A stretch of 64,000 nucleotides of DNA, taken from positions 12,427,724-12,491,723 of the forward strand of contig CM076651.1 of NCBI GenBank assembly GCA_038496675.1, in the 5' to 3' direction. Below, piece after piece: positions 15,101 to 27,600 of this stretch. The translations under genes were made by a program, and so were the position numbers. Origin of the DNA: Rachycentron canadum (lineage: Eukaryota; Chordata; Actinopteri; Carangiformes; Rachycentridae). Within the stretch, counting starts at the first letter, position 1, and each line of letters begins with the position of its first letter. The notes below the pieces were generated by a model. The model did not search any database. It saw only the letters and a program-made list of their open reading frames with translations, and was not told where the DNA came from.

Positions 15101-16238
15101 GCAGTTAACCTTGAGAAAAGATCAGAAAACCATTAATAACCTCACCTGTAACCACTGAAATGAGGCACAGCATCTTTAAAAATATTGTAAAACTGTCTTG
15201 GATTTACAACTGTATCTCCTTCATTTACTTCCCATAGGTCAGACAGCACCTGAGAGAAAGCTGGTCCAGGAAGACAAGGCGCAGTGAGAAAAAACTAGCA
15301 AAATAACATTATTTGCAAGAAGAAGAATTGAAAGGGGAGAGGAACACACCTTCCATGAGCTTAGCCTCCTCTTTGGAGAATTTCTGATGCCTGTAGGACC
15401 TGATGAGGCAGTAGTCCCGTAGGCCACGTGTGTGAGACAAACACTGGACTACTGCATTCAGGAAACACTAAGTCAGAAACAAAGTGAAGCAGTTGATGTC
15501 AAAATTTATTCTGGCAATTCTCGAGATATGGGAATTTTTTGAAGGGTTTTATCCTGCAGCAACACTTACTGTGTTTCCTATGTTTCTGAGGCCAACCCTT
15601 CCACTTCCTACAGTGAGCTGCTCTTTCTGTAAAATAGAAAGACAGGAAGCCACTGAGCAGAGCTGGACACCAGACCAGAACTACAGCCTGGTATATAAAT
15701 GTATATTCATTTTTCTGAGTATGCACATGTACTGTGTGTGTCCTACCATTTGACCCACAGCTGTGTCACTGTCTGTCTGGCGTAACCTCGTCATTTCAGT
15801 GTGTGTATAACATTCGTAGGACAGATTTAGCCTTCTTATCTCATTAACATAACAAGAGAGTCTAAAAGGAGGTCAGCCTCAAGCAGTCATCCTATTAGTG
15901 CCCGAGGAGTGCTTACAGGTGCTTAAACATGTGTGTTGATATGTACTCCCCATTAATTCCTTTTTATAATTTCTGTGTTTATGTTTGAGTCATGTGTGTC
16001 CCATCAATTCCACATAAAGAAGATGACGACCAGGCTTGAAGGTTTGATTACAAATTAAAGGTTTGTGTTGAGTTGTGCACACCTCATTGTCGGTGACCAG
16101 CAGCAAGCCCATCAGTGAGGTGTAGAGGACAGACTGGGAGATATCAGCCGTCTCTCTCTGGAGGCCATTCTGAGAAACCAGGGTTCGACACAGGGCCTCA
16201 CAAGACCCCTCCACGTTTACACCACTGGCTCCAGGCAT
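12116..16238 (-). CDS. usp21: Ubiquitin-specific protease USP21-like deubiquitinase
   Basis: Cysteine protease (peptidase family C19) that removes ubiquitin. Exons: 16238-16083, 15626-15570, 15467-15350, 15260-15146, 14879-14760, 14655-14591, 14490-14303, 13491-13413, 13318-13211, 12500-12386 and 12209-12116, giving 404 aa. The Cys box spans a junction (GLRNIGNT then CFLNAVVQCL; Cys72 codon 15467-15465). The QQDAQEF box, GHYTA (His356) and YND (Asp372) complete the triad. Zinc-binding pairs are CSVC and CERC. The stretch DLFSGQLRSSLHC and FDVFCDLSLPIPK fit USP21 better than USP2. The catalytic domain is complete. The N-terminus, about 65 residues ahead of the Cys box, is much shorter than human USP21 (about 565 aa in total) and not recognisable; the start at 16238 is the first ATG after an in-frame TAA, so a missed upstream exon is possible. 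Confidence 0.9.
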
Positions 16239-17190
16239 CCTGTCTTACTGGTCAACCACACAAGTCTTTACCAACAAGGATCCTGAGACAAGAGTTACCC
16301 AAAGAAATGGAAACCAAGGGGTCTGCACCTCAGACTGGGTAAGATGCACCACCTCAGTTTCTTTCAAATTCGGGGTCAAGGGTGAGCAGGACGTGGTCGT
16401 AGCGTGTAAACTGTCTGACAGAGTGAATTGTCCTTTAATTCCAGGAAAACCATGAGGGATGTCATTCACAACTGAGGGCAGAAGAACAGGATTAATTTGT
16501 GAATGAGCATTCCCCTTTGGGTAAATCCTTATCTTGAATAGATGCAGTTGATCCAATCTGGCTCACAATTCTCTAATTACAGTGTACAGACAAGCTCGGA
16601 AAGCCATGATCTGACAGAGACCTCGGTGAATCCAGATATCAACATATCTTGAGAGCACGTAGTTACAAACAGAAAGAGTTTTAACCAAGTGTCCATTGAT
16701 GAAGCTGTAACACCAGGTTCACTCACTTTAACTACATCAACTGTAAAACAGAACATGCCAGTCTCACAAACAAGGTGTGTTTCTAGTCTGCCAAATCTAC
16801 ACTCCTGTTGCTGTTTAGTGCTGGTAACGAGTAAAATTAGTTAATAAGTTAGTTTGCAAATATTCTCTAATAACTACTGTAGTATTTGCAAATAAACCAA
16901 GTGGCTTGGACTCACCTGATCACTTAGTCACTCTATCTCTGGACAAACTGTCCCAACCAAACTGTTCCCATCACCTGCTGTGCTGTTAAAAATGCATAGG
17001 GGACGTCTACTGTTTCACTGTGTTTGTAAGCTCGGACTGAAAGTCTACCTCTCTCCTCTGCCCTGTCACCAGTGTCAGAGGGAGAGGGAGAGAAAGAAGG
17101 AGAGAGGGAGGGAGGATAATCATCTCTAATCTTTTCTCTGTAGATCTTGCTGGCTATACTTAGACTTTCCTATGTGTACTTGTGTGTACT
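16239..17190. other. usp21 upstream region and gap before arhgef3 3' end
   Basis: Holds a 103-codon minus-strand open frame (16556-16245) in the same frame as the chosen usp21 start, closed by TAA nine bases before it. It has no recognisable homology. A purine-rich stretch (gagagggag type) lies near 17070-17115. A usp21 first exon or promoter probably lies here, but no clear CpG island or TATA box is visible. Confidence 0.4.
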
Positions 17191-17194
17191 GAAT

Positions 17195-17476
17195 ATTTCC
17201 ATAAACTTTGAAGTGTCAGTTTATTTAAAAAAACAAACAAACAAAAAAAAAAGGTAAATTCACATTCAGTATTACTGTTCCAAAGCTGTACAGTATGCAT
17301 CTTCACAATTGTACAATCCATCAGAAAGAACAAGACAAGAAAATTCTCCAAATAGGAAATTCAATGTGTGTGTCTAAGCAGAGTTATCTCACACATACAG
17401 TCCCCTTTATTTTCTCCAATGTCAATGTACACATCTACAAAGGCTCCACCGGCCGCCATATGAAAAAGTCTGCCAG
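17195..17476 (-). other. arhgef3-like 3' untranslated region with AATAAA signal
   Basis: Short 3' UTR ending at a minus-strand AATAAA (17220-17225), followed by an imperfect A/C-rich simple repeat near 17226-17255. A second AATAAA near 17405 may give a shorter transcript. Confidence 0.5.
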
Positions 17477-20400
17477 TCAGCGGCTGGTATGGTCGGCCAT
17501 TTCTGTGTCTGAGCTGAGGCTCAGGTCAGCTATGTGATACAGGGCAGGATCGGGGTGAAGGGAGAACTGAGACTGGCTGGTTTGAGCTGTCCTGTCTCGT
17601 GACTGAACAATGGCTTGGCGCAGGCTGGTGATCCACTGCTGCTTGCTGAAGGAGTCGTTGGCCTGCAGGCTGTAGGGGTGAGCTTTGGAGCGCCCTCTGC
17701 TGCTCACACGGAAACAGTTCTTCACTGGGAGAGGAGAGAGGCCGATAAGAAGGTGGTTGAAAGGAAGCCTGGTTCTAGGTTTAGTGTCAGTATAAGGGAG
17801 CGATGCGGCTTGGTGAGTCACTACCTTGAAAAGCTGATCTTTAGAACATTATTCATGAACCATTTTTGTTCATCAGGTAACTGTTATTTTTTAAGGAAAT
17901 ATGACCAACATCTGCTCCTTTGTCTTTCTAAACTAAATATTCGTGGGGCTTGGACAATTGATAAGACAAAACAAGTCATTTGACAATGAAAACTTTGCTG
18001 TAGAAAAATTAGTTGAGATCGGCATTTTTCATGATTAATTATAACATAAACCATCAATTGAAAAACAAAATCATTATTTTCAGCTCTACAGCTGTCTTCT
18101 AATAATTTAGCAATGAACCCAACATATATATGGTATATTGCATATATATAGTATGTATATGTTACCTTTATCATTTCCCCCAGTGAAGGCTCCTCTGAAG
18201 GTGCCACCTCCACCAGCCTCCCCATCTGGGATCTCCTCCAGATTTATCAAGGCATTGGGCAGAGGCTGTCTGTACACATTGAACACCTGACCTCCGTCTC
18301 TGTCCTCCCCCGGTCTGGTCAGCACTAAAGCCAGCTCAAACAGGAATACATGCAGCCGCTGGCAGACGAGACAGACACACATAAAATAAGACGTATGGCT
18401 TCATAGAAGAGAATACTTAATGCTATATTAAAATATACACTGGAAAAATCAAAGGAAAATCACATATTATAATATAATGGTAACATCTTTATGAGGATGA
18501 GGATATCAGGATGAGGATCTTTAAAAAACTGGGTTTTTATACATGACACATGAATGTAGAGACTTTGACGTTTCATTTAAAATACAAAAACATCAAACAA
18601 CTGCAGGAAAACAATCAGTAAAAGAAAGAGCTGCTACCTGGCCTTTGTTGTTCTTGAGCTCTCCGTGGCAATACAGGAAGCGAGACTGCTGGATCTCAGG
18701 TAGTCTCTGACTCTCTTCGAGGTAGCTAAGACCCCGTCTGTAGAACTGACACTCAGCCTCCCCAGTCTTCTTGTTCACCTCTGCCACTATGCTCTGGATC
18801 AGCTCCAGCTGAGCAAAACACAGCACCAGCAAAAACCATGAGGTCAGACACTATGAGGTTGATTAAGAATTAAGGCAAGAACTAATATACAATACACTTC
18901 CCACAATAGATTTAATTAAAATGATGTCATGTTGCATTTTTATTTATATTGGTAATATTCTGTTTCAAATCCTGAAATGTCCACAAGAAGAAGCAGCAAC
19001 AGCAACTCTTCATTTTTAATTACTCAAGTCTGTTTTGGTGTTAAGTAACTACGGCTAAAAGAATAATCTCATCCCATATCCCGTACAGATTGATGGATTT
19101 CATCATTTATTTGAGATAGAGTGGGGTTTGATATTGCAAACACATGCAATCAGTTTTGGGTCTGACAGACAAATGTTCATGCCCCATCAAAACCAAAGTC
19201 CATCAAAAGCAGCAGACTCTTCACACATCTTCTACATATCGTGAGTAAAGTAGCATTGGTTATCTGCTTCCATTTCAGCGCTCCCAAATACAACACAGCA
19301 CCAGAGGGTTGACATTTTGATTTAGCAATTATCCGGAATAATTTGATGTATAATGTAAATGCATATGTGTGTGAATATGTAGCACTCAAACTCACTGCAT
19401 CGGGCAACGTGTCCTCGTCAGGATGATCTGGAGGTGTGCACTTCTGTATCTCTTTCAGCAACAAGGGGTATTTGACCAAACGGCTTCGAGGGAGATCCAG
19501 GAAGTTCCACAGGTCCAATTTCCTGCTGAATGAAGACTCCTGACACAGGCGCAGGAAGTGCTCCACTCTCTTCTCTTGCTTTTTCTGGTCCAGCAGGGCT
19601 TTGGCCCCTACTTGGTTACAACAATATGTAACGTAGGCCTCAAGACAAGGGAACTGCAGAGAGGAAGGTGGACGGTGGGGCAAAGGAGGCAATGAGGGAA
19701 GAAATTTAGATAAAAGCAGACACATACACAGACTGAACTCTGTGACTCTAGTTTTGAGAGGAAGATAACAGGAAATACAGGAACTGGAGTGAGCGAAGGT
19801 GGGTTGTGACATTTTCTCTTCTTCTCTCTCTGTGGTGTCCATGGAGACACTCACCCAGTTCATCAGAGTTGGCCCCACCTCTCCGACTGTCTTCTCTGAG
19901 CCCCGTAGCCGCTCCAGACGACTCAGCAGATCTGAAATGAAAAAGAAAACTTGACCTGTTGAACTCTCATTGACTTTTAATAAATGAATACAAGCATTAT
20001 CACAGCTCAAAAGCAGATAGAGACAAAAACATCACATTTTACTCATCCATGTCCTGGAGGCCGATTCAAAAAGTGAATGAACGCTCTCCATGTGTAGCGT
20101 CACACACATGCTTTTGCAGCTGGGTAATAGTCTTAAAATATTGTAATATTAGCTAATAGACTATTTTATATTATTAATAAGTTGTATATCACCATATATA
20201 CAACATATGCAAACTCACAAATAAAATATTTGAATTGATTTTTGATGCAGTGAATTGTGCTCCATTTATAAGCAATGCATAGACATACTAGAATTATTAG
20301 CTAAGTCTTCTTATGTTTTTTACAAACATTAGTTTGAATAATAGAGTTCTCTGAAGAGATAACCGGAAGCAAAACAAGATTTAATTCTAGTGAAAGAAAA

Positions 20401-22850
20401 CGTGTTTAATTATTGCATTGCCCAACTTGTCCTATACATGAGGAGGAAGTGAGGAGGTGTGCTGATGCATCAGAAAAGATCGAGATAACAGGAGAGAGTA
20501 CAAAGCAGAGAGATGATTTACCCTCATGGAGAGGAATGAGGGAGTCCAGGGTACCAAAGATCTGTCCAAGCTCACTCTCTGTCATAATGTCCAGCTTCAG
20601 CATGGGCTCATAGTACACCTTGCAGCACAAACAGGGCAGGAGACCAAAGTGAAATAAATTTGTGAATAACTAAAGTGTGAGAAGTTGGTGACAGGGTAAC
20701 AGGAATTTTAAATTGTGGAGGGGTTTTGGTCGACAAGTACCTTCTTAACCAGACTGAGGTCCTCAATAAGTTGTCTCTCTCCCTGAGTTAGCTCATAGAT
20801 CACCTATGGGAAGAGACAAAACCGTTCAATGGTTTCAACCATTTGCAGGAACCGTCGTGTGGATGCAAACACACGCTTGCATAAGTGGTAAAATACACAA
20901 ATGGACTACATGAGCTTTCACAGCTGATTGTTCAATAAAGGAAGTTGAGCCTCCACTGCCAGCTCACATCCTCTTTCACAATCCCTGTGCTTCACAGAAA
21001 TGAAGTAGGCTTTAGTCACCCTGCCCATACTGAAACCACAGCTCCGCAATATGACCCAGTTACCCTCAATTAAAAAAAAAAAATTTACAAGAAAAACACG
21101 TTCCTGCAAATGGACTAAAAATAGCCCATTTCTGTGTGTACCTCTTGACGTTTGATCTCCTTTGCAGTGAGGTCATGACTCTCCACAGTGTCACTCCAGC
21201 ATTGGCTGTTACGCCGGCGTGGAAACGACGAGGCCTTCGGGCGAGCGCGCAGATGAGCTGGGGGCAAAGGTCGAGCGTCTGTTCGAAAACTAATGGACCG
21301 CTATGAAAAGAGCAGAGTGGGTGAATGTCTGCGCGCGCAAGTTTTTAGTTGTTCATTTAGTATGACAACAGTGGTGGTTGTTCATTGTTACCGAAATGGA
21401 CAGCCCGATGCGTTTCAGAGCAGGGGTCTTCACTGGGGTTATGACACCTGTTAGGCTATTGGACTTTGCCACAGGTTTGACCCTTTTGTTACTTGGCTCC
21501 TGTGAATGACATCATAAAAATTCACTTTAAAATGTTTTTAAAATGTGTGTACATGCGCTCCACAACCAACTATTGCTGGCTATGCATTACAAGATTAAAA
21601 AAAAAAAAAAAAAACTGAACACACATCTGGCACCTGTAAAACAGAAGCACCTCACCTCTGACTCCTTAATGTGGTCGGATATAATTTCACCCTCTTCATC
21701 TTCCTCTTCATCCTGTTAAAACGGACCAGGAGGAAAAGAATGAGTGAGAAGTAAAAGTAGAATGTGAGGAGATTCAGGAAAATGGAAAGAGAGAGCGATT
21801 TCAAGAGGGGTGAGATTCTATAGGGTGCAGATCTCTCATTTCCTGTGTAACTCTTTCAAAGAGGAAGGAGGTTGAAACTATGCCTCTGTAGTAAAATACA
21901 AGATGTCTGCAACCTTTTTTTTCCACACTAACCACATCAGCTGTATGTTCAACAGTAAGATGTACTGAAGAAAAACAAAAACTGTGATAACATACAACAA
22001 AAATGAAGGCAAAACAGGAAAAAGAAAAAAAGTGACAAGATGTGAGATTGCTAAGATTGAAAGGTTTGAGGATTCAGTGAGGGTCTATGGCTGCACAGCT
22101 GAATGCCATGTTTGTATTTGACTCACTGCCGAGCTCTATGCTCAGCATTGTGGTCACAAAGGTAAGGTTGACTAACTTCCGCTAGTAACAGAGAAGACGA
22201 ACAAGAAGCAGTGTAACGCAGTTCAATGTCAGACAAACTCACCTCTGTGATTCTGATCACAGGGGCGGCATCTTGTTTTCTCTTTTTCTAAAAACAGAAA
22301 TTTAACATGAAAGTGAGTTTCTTAGTTATCAGGATCATGCCCAGATAAATTTCATGTAGGAGAAAGGAGGGAAGATATAATGATATAGATGGTGTGACAT
22401 ACCCCAGCATGGTCACAGAGAATGGAGTGTGTCTCTCCTGGTGTTGCTGACCTAAAAAGGACAAAACTGTTAATGGGCAAGCATCTGTAAACACAGTTGT
22501 GTTACTTTATTTGAGATAAGTAGTTGAATGGGATCATAGCAGTGTATGCCCAAAAGGTTAATTTATTAGATCTTTTTCTTATAGTTATGCAATAGTTATT
22601 AAATTCCAAAAGTGCAATGATTATTCGAGGTAAAGATTTTGTTCCATTCATTATCACCGAGTACTGGACAATATCAAAGGACATTTGGCACCACAATGTA
22701 AGTTCAAATAACCATAATATCTCCTAACCAGTTAAGTATATTGTGTTATATGTTGTTCACATATATGGCACCCCGAGGTGGAAACACTTAATAAATGTAA
22801 AAGGCATCATACCAAGAAGTCCTTGCTTCACCGGTCTCCTCCTCTTCCAT
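17477..22850 (-). CDS. arhgef3l: Rho guanine nucleotide exchange factor of the ARHGEF3/NET1 group
   Basis: Catalyses GDP-GTP exchange on Rho proteins through a DH-PH module. Exons: 22850-22813, 22451-22403, 22287-22243, 21712-21656, 21499-21392, 21300-21142, 20803-20741, 20618-20522, 19931-19855, 19653-19396, 18808-18638, 18358-18166 and 17724-17477, giving 520 aa (human ARHGEF3 is about 526). An acidic N-terminus (DEEEDEEGE) leads to EPSNKRVKP and RSISFRTD, both ARHGEF3 signatures. The DH domain (about 147-330) contains MTESELGQIFGTLDSLIPLH and RKLDLWNFLDLPRSRLVKYP; the PH domain (about 355-490) contains CHGELKNNKG, HVFLFEL, GGTFRGAF and LQANDSFSKQQW. The tail is short and Ser-rich. NET1 is the alternative, but the N-terminal motifs favour ARHGEF3. 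A minimal upstream frame (ATG CAT TGA, 22870-22862) lies just before the start. Confidence 0.92.
17925..18093 (-). repeat. Degenerate teleost interspersed repeat in the arhgef3-like gene
   Basis: Same family as the copies in rhoa intron 1, in reverse orientation. Pieces in family order are aactaaatattcgtgggg, cttggacaattgataagac, aaaacaagtcatttgac, ggcatttttcatgatta and tttcagctctac. It lies in the last intron of the gene and is non-coding and diverged. Confidence 0.6.
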
Positions 22851-23535
22851 CTTTTCTGTCTTCAATGCATCTTCACAAAATCATGGCAGTCTCAAAATGA
22901 GAAACATTGAAACAATACAAATTTAATCGGGTACTTTGTCTGTTCCAGTCACATAGAGCGAGGTGTTTGCAGGGAGCTCGTCAGAGTTCCGTGCACTTCT
23001 TCCTCATCTCAGACCCGACCACATCCTTTAGCATTGCACATACTCATGTATCCGCTCTTCTCAGGGGAGGAGGGTTTAAAACTGTGCTGATCCACTTATT
23101 AAAGCTTCTCTACTGGATAATTGAACTTAAAAATGCTATTTTGCAGACCAGAGGAATGTGTGTTAATATGCTAAAATGCTAAGAGACAGGAGGAGGTGAC
23201 AGATTTGTAACTAAAGTTAATATATCCTATTGAATTATCTATTGGTTCATTTAAACAATGCCATGACAGACAATTGCATCCTCTGTTAAAAATCTGACAG
23301 GGGTTTTTCACCTTAGCTTCCTCAGTAGGTGTTTAACTGATTCAGGCTGTGCTTCCCGGATATGTAATATTATGAAACTTCTGTAGAGCCTCAAGCAGGT
23401 CAGACAGGAAAAACATGTGTGTGACAAGTTCCAATTCTGGCTCATTGCACTGTTGAACCACAGTAGAAAGATTTAATTAGATACATAAACAGTTTTACCA
23501 ACACAGCACAACAAAAAAAGTCAAATGACCACACA
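22851..23535. other. Upstream region of the arhgef3-like gene, 3' flank of uba1
   Basis: No CpG island and no coding sequence. A possible acceptor on the minus strand (TTTTGTGAAG) lies just before the ATG at 22850, so the true promoter may be further upstream or within this stretch. Nothing else is recognisable in it. Confidence 0.4.
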
Positions 23536-23539
23536 AATT

Positions 23540-24644
23540 CAGACGTGTTTTTACATGTTTATTCACTATCACACTAAGTGCTCGCATTTCAAGATACATC
23601 TCATTGCCTTGCTCTTACACTGTAATGTCATTTGGAGTTAACAAAGTAAAAAGAAGACAGTTTATGATCTACAAGGTTTGTGTGCCAAAACTTTGTCCAC
23701 CCCCTAACCCCCACCCCTCCAAAAAAAAAAAAAAAAAAAAAAAAAGTTAAAATTGAAAATAACAAGACACATGAAATATAAAGAGAATAAAGAGAAAATT
23801 GATGTCATGTGCAAGAGCCCGTCCAGAGTCACAGAGTGCTGGATGAGATGGGTGTAGGGGCGTTTCAAACCAGCAAGGGTTCCTATTCTGCCAGTGTGAG
23901 ATCATTTTCCAGTCAGGAGAGGCTGCCGACTCGGGTTTAACTGTCTTCAGGTGCTTCTGCAGTTTCAAATTTGGGGTCTCGGGGAGAATTAAGGGCAGTG
24001 ATATGATCTCGTGACAAAATGGATTCTCAGTATGTGTGTCACTACTTTGGGGAATCTTAGCTGAAATTCTTTTACTTAATGAGGTGCATCTTTAAAGAAA
24101 AAAAAAAAAAAAAAAAGACAGCAACGTGGGACCAGGTCTACGAGACAGGGGTTGGAAGAGGGAAGAGAGCAAGTAGAGAGGAGGGGAGACAGTTGACTGG
24201 ATAAAAAAAGAAAATCCCTCCTTTAGTGCTGAATGCTAGTAAGAGTGTGAGGATATTTCAGAGGGACACTAGTTGGGCTATGGAGTGCCAAGAGATCACT
24301 AAGGCTTAGACTTAAACTGAGCAGAGATTCTGCTGCAGAGAAACATTAGAAGGTCCATTATACATGCTCCCTTCCTCCAATGACACCCCTGTTCCCACAG
24401 CTGAGCACCAACTGGATCCCTAACACACATACAGGATTCCTTAAGTCAGCTTACTGGGGCTATGTACACTCAGGCACAGGTTTACACAAACCACAGGCCT
24501 AAAAAAAACTGATTGATCCAGTAGAGCTGACCTGGATCAACCACACCCACCCCCAATCCCAACCTCAACTCCTCACTAAGACACCCAACCCCTGTCTCCC
24601 CCCTGTAACCCCCCACCCTCCTGAGGGTAGGTTCAATGTGGAGC
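23540..24644 (-). other. uba1: uba1 3' untranslated region
   Basis: Noncoding sequence from the uba1 stop to an AATAAA signal at 23558-23563. It contains a T-run on the sense strand (23720-23745 in plus coordinates as A-run) and a second A-run near 24092-24117. No protein resemblance was seen in any frame. Confidence 0.6.
23558..23563 (-). terminator. uba1: polyadenylation signal AATAAA (uba1)
   Basis: Canonical AATAAA on the minus strand about 1.08 kb downstream of the uba1 stop, and the best candidate for the end of the transcript. Confidence 0.55.
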
Positions 24645-27600
24645 TCAGCGGATGGTGTATCTGACATAGGGCACTTCCACGTCTTCGTCCGACAGGTCAT
24701 TACAACATAGCTCAAACACCAGGGCTTTCACATGCTTGCCCAGCTTCTTTTTGGACACCTTAGTCACAATCTCCGTCATCCTACGGGACACAGAACACAA
24801 TTATGTCAACGGGTAACATGCGCACTCTTGTTTTATGTGCCTCATGAATGCAGACTACTTACGGCAGATCCAGTCTCTCTTTGAGTTTGGCAGCAGGCAT
24901 GAAGAAGGAATAGAGCATGGACACTCCCTGAGAAAGCATGGTGATCTCCAACTTATGCTCATTCTAATGACCAACAGAAGAAAAATGGTGTTTGGTTAAT
25001 TGGCCAAAAAAAAAAAAAAAAAAAAAGTGGCAAAATGAAGAGATGAGAACGTACTTTAAAGTAGTCCAAGAACTGTCGGAGTGTCATCTCCTCCCCATTG
25101 GGCTGCAAACCTGTGACCTCAAAGCGATCCCACAACGTCCAGTCGATTTCATAGTACTGCAAAAATAATGAAGAGGGGATTATGAGATACAATTTGCGCA
25201 GAAAGATCTGACAGACATGATGCATTACATCAAACAGCCACTGATCGCTGTCCTTTGCTACATATGAAAGCAGGCTGAAGTCATACATTTTTAATAGAGA
25301 TTTTGAAAAATGTAATTTATTCTCCTCAGCACACACTGATCCCATCAGCGTGAGAAGGTGAGTTGAACTCACTTGCACCCAGGCAGACAAACTGCATCTG
25401 CCTGGTGCATCAGTATTAGCATGGCTGGATCATCATCGGAGCTGAAAACATCTAATAAATAAATGCGAGCCTTTCAGGGATGACACTTGACAACGTGTTG
25501 AGTCAAAAGGAAAAAGTATTCATGTGTACATTCGTAGATGCTTACCTTGTGTTTGGGAGCAGCAATGGGTTCAGAGAAGGCAAAGAAAGGCAGGGCCAGG
25601 TTCATGAAACCATTTTTGTATGACTCCAGCTTCTTGTGACCTTGGACAATCTTGATAAGCTCCAGGCACACCAGGCCGACCACCGCAGCCGTGGTAGTGG
25701 CAATTGCAGGAATGATCTTGCCAGCTATCAGTTTGCTCTGAATTGGGAGAGGAATACAAGAGCAATGATAGAGTTTTTTTTTTTTTTTTACAGAGTTAAA
25801 TTGCAGTAAAAGAACATGACATTCGGAAAACAAACAATGAAATCCAGAGAAATTACGAACAAATCTCTTGCCACTTTAGTTTTGATGAGATTTAGACAGC
25901 GTGTACTGTTTGGGATCAGGAGCCTACAGCGAATACCAGGCCTAAAACAACCCACAAAATGTGCCCACCTTGTGTCTGTCTGTAGGGGGAATGTCATAGT
26001 TCTCTGCTCTCAGGTTGGACGCTGCCACAATGAAGTCCATGTGGAAGTTGGTGTCATCATCCTGTTAATATAGCGTCAACCAGCGTCACAAAAACAGGCC
26101 CATTATTAGTGCAGGTTAAGGTTGAATTGAGTACTGACAGCAGGGTTGAGGTGACAGACAAATTCAAGAATGTACAGGAGGAGGAAAGATGGCATACCTT
26201 CTCAAAGTCAATGGGGCTGAGTTTGAACTGGGAAGATTCAGGGGAAGGCAGCTGGGTCTTCAGCTCCTCCAGTCTGGAGTCATCTATATACCAAGAAATC
26301 AGATCCATGGTTACATTTTCTCAATGCATCCATAATGACGCAGACCATGACTTCAAGGTGGAAGTTACTAACAATGAATGATTTACATGAACAATGCTTT
26401 GGCTGAAAATTTGACATCTACTAAAAACAGATTCTGTGACCTTGAATGCTTTGTTACACATGCAGAGATCTGTGCCTTACCAACAGAGGAATTGCTATTC
26501 TGCAGCTCTTGATCAGAGACGTGGATTTTAACCCCTGAGCGAGGGGTAAAGGGTGGCACCTTGACCTCCTGCAGAATCTTGACCACACCTGCACGATCGT
26601 TGCTGCCCTGCAGGCCATATGTCTGAGCAAACAGGTTGGCTGCTGCCAGTATATAATCCATGTGCAGCTCCTGCAAAGGGAAGCAGCTCTGTCATTACCT
26701 TGATTGGACAGACAGTGAAGAACAGAATGTTTGAAGAAGAACATAATAATGAATGGACACTTACATTGCTAGTGCTGAATTCTAGGGGGTGAGGACACCT
26801 CTTTGGACCGGACCAGAAGGGGGCACCAGAGCTGGTGAGCTGAAAGATAAATAATAAATTAATGCCTTACAGGCACAGACATGTAAAACATCTCACTGAA
26901 TTAACCACAGCTTATTTCTTCCCACTACTACAATAAACTAAATACATGCTTCTTTTTTTTATAAATAAAAGGGATGGATGCCAATCCCTGATTGACAAAT
27001 GGGACGAGACCAGGCCTATAGCCCCAATCATACCATAGTGTATGATTTTATAATATCTAGAGTGGCATGCAGTAAATAAGCTGGAAGCAGGAGTTGAGAC
27101 CAGCTAAATTATTTGAGGAATGGGGGATGTTTCACTGCAGCTGAATCAAACAGCAGAAGTCTGCTTTCCTCTGTCCAACCTACTTATTTTGTGTTATACG
27201 TTTCAGTTTAAATGATCTGTATTATTCGCTGAATTGAACATGTGGCTATACCTTGGAGTCACTCAAACATCTGGGCGTTGAATGATCAGCAAGTGTAATG
27301 TGTAAACAAAATTTCAGTCAATATGAATAGGGGAGGGACCCCAGACCAGACAGCAAGCCATTTCAAGAAGACTGGTATTCACCATGCAGAGCTCAATTTA
27401 TACCTGATCTGGAGGGAAGTTATGCAGTAGCTGGCGGATGTTGTTGTTGTATTGGCACTGCCAATGGTTGCGTGCCCAGGCTACACAGTCAGCCCAGCTG
27501 TGGGGACAATCTGTGACAAGACTTTTGAAAACTGCTTCCAGCACCTCCACAGGCTGAGCTCCAGGAAGTTTCAGAGTACGCTCCATGAATTTAGGATCTC

